A stretch of 64,000 bases of DNA from Anaeramoeba flamelloides (taxonomy: Eukaryota; Metamonada; Anaeramoebidae): assembly GCA_027625915.1 (NCBI GenBank), contig JANTQA010000070.1, positions 14,389,001-14,453,000 of the forward strand. The letters are read 5' to 3'. The notes under the pieces were generated by a model, which had not been told where the DNA came from, ran no database searches, and saw nothing but the letters and a program-made list of their open reading frames with translations. This document shows, in pieces, positions 1 through 11,800 of this stretch (position 1 is the stretch's first letter; every line of letters starts with the position of its first letter). A program made the position numbers and the translations under genes.

Positions 1-2442
1 TAAAATAATTGAGAACAATAAACCAAGTAGAAACAACAACAATATTGATTTCTTATTAAAAAATAATAAAATTCAATTGCCAAAAAAATCAAAAAGTATA
101 TATAATAAATTAAGTGACCATAACGCAATAAGAAATAAAATTTTTATAAGTTCCAAATGGGAAATTAAAAAAAAATATATTATCAAAAGTCCTTATTTAT
201 TTCAAAGAAAATTAAATGAATTCTTTGATAATAAAAATATAAATAAAAAAAATTTTAAAAAATTCAAAAAACAATTTTTACAAAAAGAAAGAATTGTGTT
301 TGAAATTAATAAAGAAAATGAAGAATTATTTAATTTAATTAAAAATTTATTTTTAAATGATAAATTAATTTATAAAATCAAAAAAATAAATTCTAAAAAA
401 TGGTATAAATTAATAAATCAAATCAATTATGAATTTGAATTTAATCAAAAATATTGGAAATTAATAAATAAAATTAGAAGTTCATCAACAAAAATTATCT
501 TAAATAATAAAAATTTAGAAAATACTTATTTTGATTATTGTAGGGAAATTAGCAAAAAAACCAGAAATAAAAATTATAAAATTAATTAAAGAATATTATT
601 TTAAGAAATTTGAAGATTTAGAGCCAATGGATATTCAAGATATTTTTTCTTTAGAAAATATATATGATTTAATAAAATATCAAAAAAATAAATCAGTTAA
701 AGATTTTGATAAAATCCAATTCTATAAATTGGGCCCTAAAAATAAGAATGAAAAAGACTATTTACTTTTTTTAAAAAATATTCAAAGAATTTTTTTACTT
801 TGGATTGATAATCCTAATGAAGAAATAATTAATTTTATCAAAGAAAGAAATATTTTATTTATACATAAAGCTGGGGATGAAGGAGTTCCTTTGAATTATA
901 GACCAATATCAATTAATAATACTTTAGCTAGATTTTTTCTAAAACTTATCTATAAAGTGATAGAAGACTCTTGGAATCTAGTCTCTGATTCTCAGTTTGG
1001 TTTTAAAAAAAAAATTAGACACACGAATTGCTGTTCTAAATTTACTTTTTGAACTTAATAAACTTAAAAAAAAATATAAAAATAAAGAATTTTTTATTGT
1101 TACAATTGATATTAAAAAATGCTTTGATACAATTAGTCATATACTAGTTCATCATGCTCTCAATAAATATATTAAAAATCAAAAAATCAAAATTTGGCTA
1201 AAAAAATATTATAAAAAAGAAGGAATAGGAGTTTATCAAGGAGATCCTCTTTCTCCATTAATGTTTGGATTTATCAGCCCTTTTTTAATTGAAAAAATAA
1301 CAGATTTAGTTCATCATGTTCAAATGTTTGCAGATGACTTAATTTTAATAATGGAAGGACCAATTTCAGAAATTGATAAAAAATTAATATTAATTTTTAA
1401 AATTATTCAAGAATTTGGAATGAACCCAAATAAAGATAAAACTTTAAAATCAAATCAATTATCAGAAATAAAGTATTTAGGAATTTGGCTTGAAAAAGAG
1501 AAACATTTCAAAAAAAACTTTAAAAAAGTAAAAGCAAATTTTAAAAAAATCAAGATGATTTTTAGCCAACAACAATTAGCCAATGGAGTAAATTTACAAA
1601 TGTTTAAATCGATATGTATTAGCCAATTATTTTATGGATTAGTTATTTTCAATCTAACCCAAAATGATTTCAACTCGATAGATGTTTGGATAAATAAAAA
1701 AGTAACAAAATTTTTAAAAATTAATCCACACTCTCCAAGAATAATTTATAAAACCGAGGCAAAAATAGACCAAGTAAGAATTTCGATATATAAAAGAAGA
1801 TTTAAACTCAAAAATAAATTAGAAATACTTGGTTTCGAACAAATATCAAAAAAATTAAAATTTTCCAAAAAAGACAACGAAAATATTAATTGGAAAGCGG
1901 AAAATCTAAAATTGCTAAATGCGAATCTTAACCAATTTAGAGAAAATTTAATAATAAATAGCACTGGGTGGAAAGGTCAGGAATATTTAAAAATTATTAG
2001 ATACAATAACAATATAAACAAACAACAAAAATATTTAAAATGGAAGGGCTCAACTTCCATCTTAAAACTAAGAAATTTCACAAATTATCTAAATAGATAT
2101 TCTTATGTTTATGATAAGAATAAAACAAAAACAAAATCTTGCAACTTATGCAAATAATATTTAAACCTAGATACAGATGAAGATATCGATCATTTTTTAA
2201 GGGACTGCCCATTCTATAAAGAAAATAGAATAATTTGGATTAAAGATTTAATTCAAATTAACAAAAATAATAAGAATAATATTTTTGATATTATTCGAAA
2301 TAAAGACTCATTGTTTATTTTATCATTAGTTAATGATAAAGAAAATTATGATTCTTTATTGAGATTTCTAAACAAAAATTTAGAAATTAGGGCTGTAAGA
2401 GGAAATTGATTTCCTCCCTTCAAAAATAAAAAAAAAAAAAAA
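1..2442 (+). mobile_element. APE-type non-LTR retrotransposon (LINE), 5'-truncated by the window, decayed
   Basis: This is the 3' part of a LINE encoding endonuclease plus reverse transcriptase (RT), which copies its RNA into the genome by target-primed reverse transcription. The window opens at the last motif of an apurinic-type endonuclease (SDH, 113-121). RT motifs follow in order: NYRPISI (about 894-915), SQFGFKK (about 990), DIKKCFDTISH (about 1110-1140), GVYQGDPLSPL (about 1230-1260) and the catalytic FADD box (about 1327-1340). A CNLC...HFLRDC zinc-knuckle-like end lies at about 2140-2210, and an A-run at 2427-2442 looks like the poly(A) tail. The copy is dead: the frame shifts near 540 and again in the A-run near 1004-1013, and TAA at 2155-2157 separates the two halves of the zinc knuckle. 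The clade (L1-like or other) cannot be fixed without the 5' end. A related fragment lies at 40709-41045. Confidence 0.92.
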
Positions 2443-3379
2443 GTATTGAGTTTTTAAGATAAAGAATTTTTAGGTTTTCAAAATTTTTTTTTTTTTTCTT
2501 TTTTTTTTTGAAAGTTTCCAAATCTTTTTTTCGTAAAATCCCAGTACAAGATATCAAATCGGCAGCACTAACCCAGTTCAAGTAATGGCTCGACAGATTG
2601 TACTGAAAGTTCAATTCCTTTCACTTTGGTTCGGTTTCAAATCGCATTTGTTGGATTCGGTTCTCTTCAGTTGCGTAAGTCCAGTTCAATTCTTTAAAGA
2701 TCTGATCAACTTCAAGTTTTGCTTAAGATCTAATCATGAACAAGTTTACCAATTCTTATAATGATTTTTTATCACTTTATCCTCTTCCAAATACTTCAAA
2801 AACAAAAAGAGGAGAAGAAACCAAAGAACCTAAGTAAACTAAGAGGAACCCAAGAAACTCAAAGAACTAAAAAAAGAAATTTGGAAAAAGTAAAAATTCT
2901 AAAAAATTAAAAATATTTATTTTATTTTTGATTATTATTGTTTTGAAATAGATTAAAATATTTTTTTTTACTTGGATTAATTCATGTATTACTGAAATCC
3001 ACAAAAGAAACAGAAACAAACCAATTCTTATTTAAAAAATCAAATTTAAAATTTGAAATATGTTTATTTCAGTAAATTAAAAAACTTTTAAATTGCTAAA
3101 AAAAAAAAAAAATGTCTCTTAGGAAATTTTTTGGTAAAAACTGATTCTTAATTTACAAATATTAAAGATTTTTTAAAATCAAATATATATTTATTACTAT
3201 TTTTCCTTTATGTTTTTTGTTAAAATTATTTTTTTTTAGCCATTATTCGATATTTATTTCCAAATAAATCTATTTCAAATTCTCTTTATACATCTTATAA
3301 TTCAAATATGAAAATTACATTTATATTATTAACCTTCATTTTGTCAAATTTATTTTTTGTGTATATTTCCTAATTATAG
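2443..3379. other. Intergenic stretch with a less A/T-rich island at 2530-2850
   Basis: Between the LINE tail and the next gene is about 940 bases. The part at about 2530-2850 is visibly richer in G and C than its surroundings and has short open frames ending near GT donors (for example GTAAGT at about 2675), so it could hold upstream exons of the next gene. No recognisable domain appears in any frame. The rest is A/T-rich with homopolymer runs. Confidence 0.4.
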
Positions 3380-4309
3380 ATGAAATTAGAAAATAATAAA
3401 ATTAATACATGGTTAATGAGGAAAACTGAGGAAGGGAAACTTAATTTACAACCATCAAGAGAAGGATTAGTTATAAAAAATGAAAAAGATAATGTTTTTT
3501 TACCAAAAAGAGCATCATCGATGAGAGGAGGAGGACGGGGACGAGGAAGGGGACGAGGAGGAAATGTGTTCAATCAAAAGGAAGAAGATGATGAAAAACT
3601 GGACAGACTAATTGGCAAATATGAAGAAGAAGAAGAGAAAAGAAATATAAAAGAAGAATCTGAATTCCAAAACTTTTCTGATGATGATGAAAATGATATT
3701 ATTTATGAAAACGAGGAAACAAAATTAAGTTCAGATGTGGAATTAACTCAAGAAGGTGAATCTTTAAAAAAAATATTAGAAAAGCAAGATAAATCCGGAT
3801 CATCAAGCGATAGTGAAGAAAAGGTTGATGGCTCTTCTGAAAATTCAGAAGATCAAGATTCAGATTTTGATTTTGATCAACTCGAAGATGATTTCAATCC
3901 TTTAATGAGAAATGATTTGTCTCGGAAAAGAAAAGAATCTATAAAGGAAAAAAAAGATAACATAAGTAAGAATAAGAATAAGAAACTTCATAAATTCGAA
4001 TCCTATGAAAACGAAATTCAAGTTTCTAAAAGAATACGTTCTGTAAAAAGTTTAAAAGAAAATCAAAAAAAGAAATTACAAAGAGAAAAAGAGAAAAGAA
4101 AAATTGAAAATTTTATTAGAAATGAAGTACAACAAAACGAAAAAATTACCCTCAAAAAGTTATTAATTAATTTTAAACTTCAAAACGGTGGCGACCCTAA
4201 TTTAATGCAGCAAAGTATTATCCGTGATTTTATTAAAGAAAATTTGAAAATTGATGATAAAAATAATCTGTTTTTCAAGACTGATGATTTATCAAATACA
4301 AAAAATTAA
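3380..4309 (+). CDS. TFIIF alpha (RAP74)-like protein, winged-helix C terminus; possibly only the last exon
   Basis: A single open frame of 309 residues. Residues 50-62 are an RG-rich run, about 65-185 are strongly acidic with serine clusters, and about 185-245 are lysine-rich. The last 65 residues, from KRKIENFIRNEV to NNLFFKTDD, match by eye the C-terminal winged helix of the large TFIIF subunit (ITLKKLLINFK, then a helix, then IDDKNNLFFK), the module that in the family binds the FCP1 phosphatase tail of RNA polymerase II recycling. The charged linker is also typical. The N-terminal dimerisation domain that would pair with TFIIF beta is not visible. A good splice acceptor (CCTAATTATAG) sits directly before the ATG, so the start may be an internal exon boundary rather than the true initiator. 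Identity rests on the C terminus only; another winged-helix nuclear protein is possible. Confidence 0.5.
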   Translation: MKLENNKINTWLMRKTEEGKLNLQPSREGLVIKNEKDNVFLPKRASSMRGGGRGRGRGRGGNVFNQKEEDDEKLDRLIGKYEEEEEKRNIKEESEFQNFSDDDENDIIYENEETKLSSDVELTQEGESLKKILEKQDKSGSSSDSEEKVDGSSENSEDQDSDFDFDQLEDDFNPLMRNDLSRKRKESIKEKKDNISKNKNKKLHKFESYENEIQVSKRIRSVKSLKENQKKKLQREKEKRKIENFIRNEVQQNEKITLKKLLINFKLQNGGDPNLMQQSIIRDFIKENLKIDDKNNLFFKTDDLSNTKN

Positions 4310-4329
4310 TAATCAATCACGGCGGTAAA

Positions 4330-5180
4330 AATAAAGAAAAATGAAGAAATTTATCAATTATGTGAATATTATTTTTTTACAAATAAAAAAGAAATCTTGT
4401 TGAGATCTCTAATTAATTTTTTTTTATTTGTAATTTGTGCTTTTTGCTTTATGAAATGAATGAATTAAAATCATCTAAAGAAATTTATTAATTTGAGTTT
4501 ATTTTTTGAAATCAAAATTCAACATGTTTACAATATAAAACTGAAAACAAAAATTTACCCATTATGTTTTTATTAGCAATTAAGTTAATTCTTGAAAATT
4601 GTGAAACACAAATTTTTTGGTTTATTTTTGAAAGTATTGATTTAATAGAAAATTTTTTTTCTTTTGTGAGTATTTTTTTTAATTCTTAATATTCCAATCC
4701 AAATCTCAAACAAATAAAATTAATAGGAGGTGCAGGTGATTAAACAACTCTAAATTTAAGAGAAGGTAAACAAAACTCTATTTCAATGAAATTGAGATCT
4801 AGAAAGCAAAAATTTTTTATTATTTAAAGTGCGAAAAAAGTCGTCTTTTGGTTTTCAAAAAATTGCAAAATAATTTGAATTTTTTGAAAAATGTTTTTAA
4901 TAAATTGTTTGTTCTTATTTACAAGAATCAATATAACAATTTAAATCATGTTTTGTCATGAAAAAAATTGATTTTTAATTTTGAGGATAAAATTAACTAT
5001 TCTCAAAATATCTTGAAGAAATTTTTATTTTGAAAAATCAAATTTCATCTTATCATTTAGGAAATTTCTTAGTAAAAATTTTACATGACTTTAAAACTTT
5101 GATTAATTATAACTATCCTTATTAAAAAAATACAATTATTTTTCAATCAGTTCAATAAATCATTTTTTAAAAAAAAGAAA
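4330..5180 (+). repeat. Dispersed repeat R1, copy 1 (about 850 bp)
   Basis: This segment aligns by eye in the same orientation with 56940-57740 through a long series of shared words (AAATCTTGTTGA, TTGTAATTTGTG, TAATTTGAGT, CAATTAAGTT, ATTCTTGAAAA, AAATTGAGATCTA). The copies are diverged by many substitutions and small indels. No open frame is shared. It starts just after the TFIIF-alpha-like gene, so it may supply that gene's 3' flank. Its class is unknown. Confidence 0.7.
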
Positions 5181-5205
5181 TATAGAAATAAACATATAAT
5201 GGGTT

Positions 5206-5690
5206 GCTTAATTCTAAAAGTTGGAAGTGTCGCTAAGTTTTTTTTTTAATTTAAGAAAATTGAGTTAAATCCTTGATTTTACTAAATTATTTCAAATTCT
5301 GGAAAACCTCTGTTAGATTTTTCTTATTTTGAGATATTAAAAGACAATTTTTAAGGAATTTACTTTTTATTTCTTAAATGAAAAAAAAAAAAAACAGCCA
5401 TTCAGTTTTCTTGAGTTTATTTTTATTTCGAAAATCTATAGATTTTCGTTCGGTTTTTTTTACTTTAGAAATAAACCGAAAATTTATTAAAATTTTCGGT
5501 TTATTTCTAAACTAAAAAAAACCTAGAACACTTCACAAATAAAAAAGAAAACCCCCAAAAAAAACCTCAATACTTCATAAATAAAACAGAAAACCTCAAG
5601 AAAACCTAGGCACTTGGCACCACTTGATGAGAATTCGATGGTACTTTACGACATGTCACCTGAATTAACAGTAGTGTCATAAAAATTTGA
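5206..5690. repeat. Foldback repeat family FB, copy 1
   Basis: This unit is made of several palindromes. A perfect 20-bp palindrome built around CTATAG lies at 5429-5448. A second one, with arms of about 20 bases reading TTTAGAAATAAACCGAAAA on one side, lies at about 5464-5514. Family-specific words follow: AAAACCTAGAACACTTCAC and a tail with repeated ACTTG and GGCAC units (about 5606-5665). Related units are at 9000-9560, 22385-22530, 32150-32375 and 40612-40705. Confidence 0.7.
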
Positions 5691-5814
5691 ATTGTTTTTT
5701 TTTTTTATGGGTATTTAAAAAATAATAATAAAAAAAAAATTAAAATAATTTAAAATTATATTTATTTATTAACAATAAAAATATTAAATTAAAAATAAAA
5801 ATCGTTTTTTTTTT

Positions 5815-8800
5815 TTAAATTTTTTCTTGAATTTTTCTAAATCTTTTTTTTTCTTGAATTAAAAAATTATTTTTATTATTTTGTAATAATTTTGAATTTA
5901 AAATTTCAAAATCTTGATATTTTTTTTTTTTTAAATTATTATTTGATTGTTTAGGTATTTTTAAATTCATATCCAAATTAGCAATATTCTTAAATAATTT
6001 GAATTGGTGATTTTTTTGAAAGGGTTTATTTCTCTTTTCAACTTTACATATTTTTTCTTGAATGACATTAACATTGTTATCACTAATTTTCTGAATATTA
6101 TTATGAACACTCTTACCATTTTGAATTATATTATTTGAATTGTTCTTCTTCATAAAATTATTGCTTTGTAATTTCCGTTTGTTTTTGGATAATTGTTGTT
6201 TTAAAGATTTGTAATCTTTATTAATTTTTAAGGGGCAACCCCCCACCTTGTTAGAAGAAATTGAAATGCTTTGTGATTGGTTCCCCTTTTCTATCAAGGA
6301 AAGCGAAAGTATCTCATTTGGTGAACTTTGATTTCTGTTCATCGTTGTGAAATTACTTTCGGCCAGTTTTAACATTTTTTGGAATTTTAACTTATAAATT
6401 TGTTGAATTTTTGAATTATCTACTTTTTTCAAAAATCCATTATTGATCTTATTAAAATCAATAGTTTTTCTGTTTACACTTTTTAATTCTTTAAATTGTG
6501 TTGGTTGATTGCTTTTGATATACTTTGGATTTTGTTTCCAAAGTATTGATCTGTTTTTAATTCCAATATTTTTTTGCTTCAAAGGATAAATATCTTCTAA
6601 TTTTTGTTCAACAAATTCAAAGTCATAATTGAAATAGGGCTCATTATCTGTGATTGTTTTTTCTTGATTAAAAATTTTTTGTTTCTCTTTAAAATATTGC
6701 GTTGATGTTAAAAATCCAACCAATGGGATGATTTCCTGAGTTGCCGAAGGCACAGCTTCTAAATCTTTTAAGTTTTGTTCAATTTGAATATACAAATCGT
6801 CTAGCATGGATTTCTTATTTAAATTTACCATTTCAGATTTTTCAATATGTAAATATTTTTCTTGTGGGAAATCGAAAGAATACTTTGTTTCTGGCAATTC
6901 ATTTGGTAGATTTGTTTCATTTACTAATAAGGAAGTCTCGTAAGTCCAGCATTTTGCAACATTTTTTGGTGTATACCCACCGCCTCCTAAAACTAATAAA
7001 GGTTTTCCTAAATTTCGAACATAATGAACACATTTGCCATGTCCTTTAATTGAGAGATTAAAACATCCCAGATAATCCTCAGTTAAAGTGTCGGCTCCAC
7101 ATTGTAAAACTATTGACGATGGCTGATAATATTTCATAATTGAATCAATAGTTTTTTTGAAAATATAAAAATATGATTCGTCTTCCATGCCATCATTTAA
7201 TGGCACATTCACAGAATATCCTTTTCCATTGCTATGCCCGATATCATTGATATTCCCTTTTGAATAATAAGAGATAGAAGTTGCGGATTAGATTAGATAT
7301 TTGGTATATATTAATATCATTATATATTTTTAATCGGGTGGGAGGGGTGGCGATAAAGAAAAAATGAAAGAAAGAAAAGAAAATATCTATTAATTATTTG
7401 GAAATAGTTACCCGTTCCTGGGAAATACCCATCACCATATTTATGGAAACTACAAGTCATAACCCGATTGCTATTTTCAAAGGCTGTTTCGACACCGTCA
7501 CCATGATGAATATCAATGTCAATGTATAAAACTCGGGGATGGTATTTTAACAGCTCGATAATTCCTAGAACTATATCATTAACAAAGCAAAATCCAGATG
7601 CTTGTGTTTTTTTTGCATGATGAAGACCACCTATAATGTAAGAATAATTATCAGTTTTATAAAAATTGTTTTTGGATTGAAAATTTTAATTTTTTTAATT
7701 AATGTTTATCAAAGAATATATTGATAAGAAAATAAGAAGATAAACTAATAAATGATCTTCAAAATTAATTTTTAATTGATCCTTTTGATACAATGCCGAA
7801 AAAATGCGAAAAAAAAAAAGATGAATGTGTTTTTAAAAATGAATGTATATTCACTTCAATACGTTATTGAAAAAATTAAGAATATGAATTCAAATTATAA
7901 CCAAAAGTATGATTTTTTTTTTTTTCTTCGGCCTATGGTAATTTCTGCAAGACCTTTGTAGATTCTTAACTTTTGTATATTTTTCCATGGTGGTAATTCG
8001 GCTCTATAGCACATAGCCAAGGTTAGATTTCCACTAAGGCAACCTTAGCGCAATAATATATATATATATATATATAAGTTTTTTCTTTAGTTTTACAAAT
8101 TCTCATTGTTTCAATGAATTAAATATTCTTTTTTACTTGTTTGTTTTTTAACGTGTGTAATTATTTTTTTGTTTTTATTTTTTCCTCAATACTTGTGCTA
8201 TTCAAGCCCCCCCATTTTAAATAAGAATTTGGGTTATCAATTTAAATCTTAATTAAAAATATTAAAAACAGCTTCGATAGTTTAACAATTTTGAAATATA
8301 AGGTAATTTTTTTGAAATATTATCAATAATAGTTAGCTGTATTTTTTCACAAAAATTTTTTTTGCTCAGAAATACAAATAAAAAATTCAATTTTTTTGTT
8401 TTAAGGAATCAATTTGCAATTTATAATGGTGTTTTAAACACATTTCGACCCAATCTCATTTTAATTTTGAAGGAATGTTCATCCAAATATTCACTAATTT
8501 GGATCAAGAAATCATTTTATGTGTAGTTTTTTAAAGAAAAATTCAAAATCAATTTTTTTCAAACACAAATGATTTAAATTATTATATTAATTCTTATGAT
8601 AAAGAACAAACAATTTGTGAAAACAAAACCTGAAAAATTAAGAAATCATTTTTGCACATCACGATCATGAAAAAATTTTTTCAAAAAAAATTTAAACTTT
8701 TGCTAATTTTTCACTTTTTGATAACTTCAATTTGAATAAACGCGATAGGTTAAGAAAAGATTTTTGATCAAAAAATATTATTCAAGATATTTTTATAATT

Positions 8801-11800
8801 TAAATTGAAAAATTAATTTTCCAGGTTATATTAATATTTTTTTTCAAATTTAATTAGTAAAAAATTTGAATATTTTTTTTTCAGACTTCAGAGGTTATTT
8901 CATTATATTTTAATAGTATTTTAAATCTGATGAATATATTTTAAATAGGGAATCAATTATTTTGACTATTAAAGAATTATTTTTTGATTTAAATTGAAAA
9001 AAACTTCGTTAATTTTTACGAATTCAAAAGAATTGAGTAAAATCATATAGATTTTACTCTATTCTTTTAAATTCTAGAAAACCACCGTTAGCTTTCTTGA
9101 GTTTTCTTTTTATTTGGAAAATCGATAGATTTTCGTTAGGTTTTTTTGAGTTTTCTATTTATTTAGAAAATAAATAGATTTTCGTTAGGTTTTTTATTTC
9201 TAAAGTAAAAAAAAACCTAGAACACTTCACAAATAAAATAGAAAGCCTCAAAAAAACCTCGAAAACTTTACAAATAAAACAAAAAACCTCAAGAAAGCCA
9301 CCGTTAGGTTTTTTTTTTAATTTTAAAGAATTGAGTTAAATCTATGATTTTTCTCTATTCTTTTGAATTCTGGAAAACCGTCCTTAGCTTTTTTTTAATT
9401 TTTGAAATTAAAAGAAAATTACAAAAATTTTCTTTTTATTTCTGAAAATAACAAAAACCTAGGCACTCGACGGCACTTGACGACACTTTCAATATTTTTT
9501 TCCAGGATTTAAAAGAGTAGAGTAAAATCTAAATGATTATACTCTATTCTTTTGAATTTTGGAAAACCCAGGGCACGGAATATTTATCATCAGTTATTTT
9601 TTTTTTTCCGTATTTGAGTTTTTTTTGAAGAGTAGAGTGTTTTCAAAACTATTAGTTATTATCTATTCAAAAAAATATCCTTAAAGGCGAATTTAATGAA
9701 AATTCATTATCACATCCATTTAAAAAATTTTACCACAAAATAGACCTTTTTTCTCGATGTGTGACTTTTAAGGGAGTAGCTACACCATAAGACATGATAA
9801 AAATTTGAGAGAGATGAGATAAGAACATTTTATTTTAACGGCCTGTGATCGTAGATTCTCTAAAAATTTTTTTAAAAAAATTATTTGATATTTTTTTTTT
9901 AGTAATGTTCAACAATAAAAAAAAAGAGATTATATTGATAAAATAGTTTTTTTTATTATTATTTTTTTATTCAAATAAACTTAATCCCATTAATTTGGAC
10001 ACAGTTTAAACAGTTGGAAAAATAACAATAACATGATTTACATCCAATTCGAAATTAATTTTAATTCAACAAACTATTTCATTTTTTGTCTTTTTTGTTT
10101 TTGTTTTCATTTTCAATTTTTCAGTTACTTAATCTGTTTAGTTAGATCTGAAAATTTTTTATAGATTGTTGATAGAATGTTAGTGTTGAGTTTCAAAAAT
10201 TGAAAAATCCACATACAACCGGTGCATGGTATCTTATCATTTGATCGATCAACCATTGTTGGTGTAATTTTAACAAATCTACCAATATATTTTTTGTTCA
10301 AACTCTTTCATTTCAGCTCGTTTCCTTTTTTTGGATAGACTTGTTTTGATTTTTTATTTTATATTGTTTTCTTATATTTGGATGAAAATGATTACTTAAA
10401 AAACCATTAATACTAGTTTATTTAAATATGGTTTTATATTAAGTTTTGGAAAATATAATAAATTGGGTTTTTTTTGCCTATTTTTGATTTTCTGATGTGT
10501 CCAAATTTTTGGAATGGGGTTTAGTTTTTTTTTGGGAGAAGATAATTTCAGATTCTTTGAATAAAACTTATGAATATTTTGTGGTTTAAACTTTGATAAC
10601 ATATAATCATATTCACTTCTCCAATTCCACTAAACCCAACAATTTAAAATCCTAATAAGTAATAATTTGATTTAATTATTCTAATTTTGGAATCTTCTAG
10701 CTATTTAAGTCCCATTTAAGTTTCCTTTTATGATTCTTTCAATTGTAATGTTGTTGTTCTTTTTAAACAAAATCCATTAATCCCAAATGCCACTAATAAA
10801 AAAATATTTCTAATTGCTTTATCTTGTCAGGATTAAAAAAATCTCAAAAATGATGAAAAAATAAAAAATGAAAAAATTAAATGCCATAATAGAATGTTGA
10901 GAGAAGGATAAAAGATAAGTTATTCAACATTCAAAACACTATTTTTTGCAATTCAACTCAACATTCTATTGTGGCAATTTCTTTGAGACTTTGAAAAAAA
11001 AATTTAAAAAATCTAATGAATGAAGTACTTTAAATAATAAAAATCAATGAGGTACAACCAGAGTAAAAAATGTTATTTTCTGATCCTTTTCAAAATTGCA
11101 AAAAAGTGAAAAATTTTTCTTGACCTTGGCTACTCCCTTAAAGATCGTAGTACTCCTTTCTTCAAATAAACTCAACAGCCCCAAGATTTTTAAGAACTGG
11201 TCTGTTGGTTATATTCTGAATAAACTCAATTAACTAAGGATGATCTGATAATTGAAGTAATAGTTTTGTCTAACTTGGGATTTTTTAATTTTATTTTTTC
11301 ATACTAGTGATGTGTTGTGATTATTCAACAAATTTAAAAAAGACACTTTAACTTTCAAATATCCACCATTTTGTGAAATTGTTTGTGAGTTGCTTATCTT
11401 TGTTTGTTTAAAAATAAAAAGATCTCAAATAATCTTTCTGAAAAAAAAAAAAAAAAAATAAATAAATTGTTTCCAAGCTTTATCGTTTTGAATTGTTATA
11501 GAAGAGCTATCAAAAATTTTCACATCCCAAACTAAATTTTATCAGTTGTGTAATTTTGTCCAAGAACAAACGATCGACATACAAAAAATTAAAACTATGT
11601 ATTGTTTGTATTCTGGTGAGGATCAGAATAGGTAGTTACACAAATTTCTTGTAACACCTAATTTTATTTCTTTACCTTTTTTTATAATACCACACGGCAA
11701 TTCAATGTCTTTTCAAAACTTACGAATTATAAGCAACACTTTCAAATTCTTGGAAAAGAAATTATAAAATTCTAATCCTCTAATGTTGTTTGTGTAAAAA

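Larger units (their letters stand above)
9767..11143. mobile_element. Terminal-inverted-repeat element (TIR: CTTTTAAGGGAGTAGC), host of nested elements
   Basis: A TIR of about 15 bp reading TTTAAGGGAGTAGC at about 9768-9782 is mirrored by GCTACTCCCTTAAAG at about 11127-11142. The 1.38-kb interior has no transposase frame. About 0.75 kb of it is made of later insertions at 9984-10521, 10514-10638 and 10874-10985. This makes it a non-autonomous DNA element, assuming the two short ends really pair. Confidence 0.5.

Noticed and set aside
2140-2170. TAA as a possible sense codon, since it interrupts both the LINE zinc knuckle and the ANTH-like gene
   Set aside because: HDAC, SBDS, BRCC36, the carrier, eL31 and the RhoGAP all end at TAA at the length expected for their families, so TAA is a stop here; the two interrupted genes are decayed.
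2530-2720. G/C-richer patch with GTTCAATTCC, considered as a tRNA or other RNA gene
   Set aside because: No acceptor stem, D-arm or anticodon arm can be paired around the T-loop-like word.
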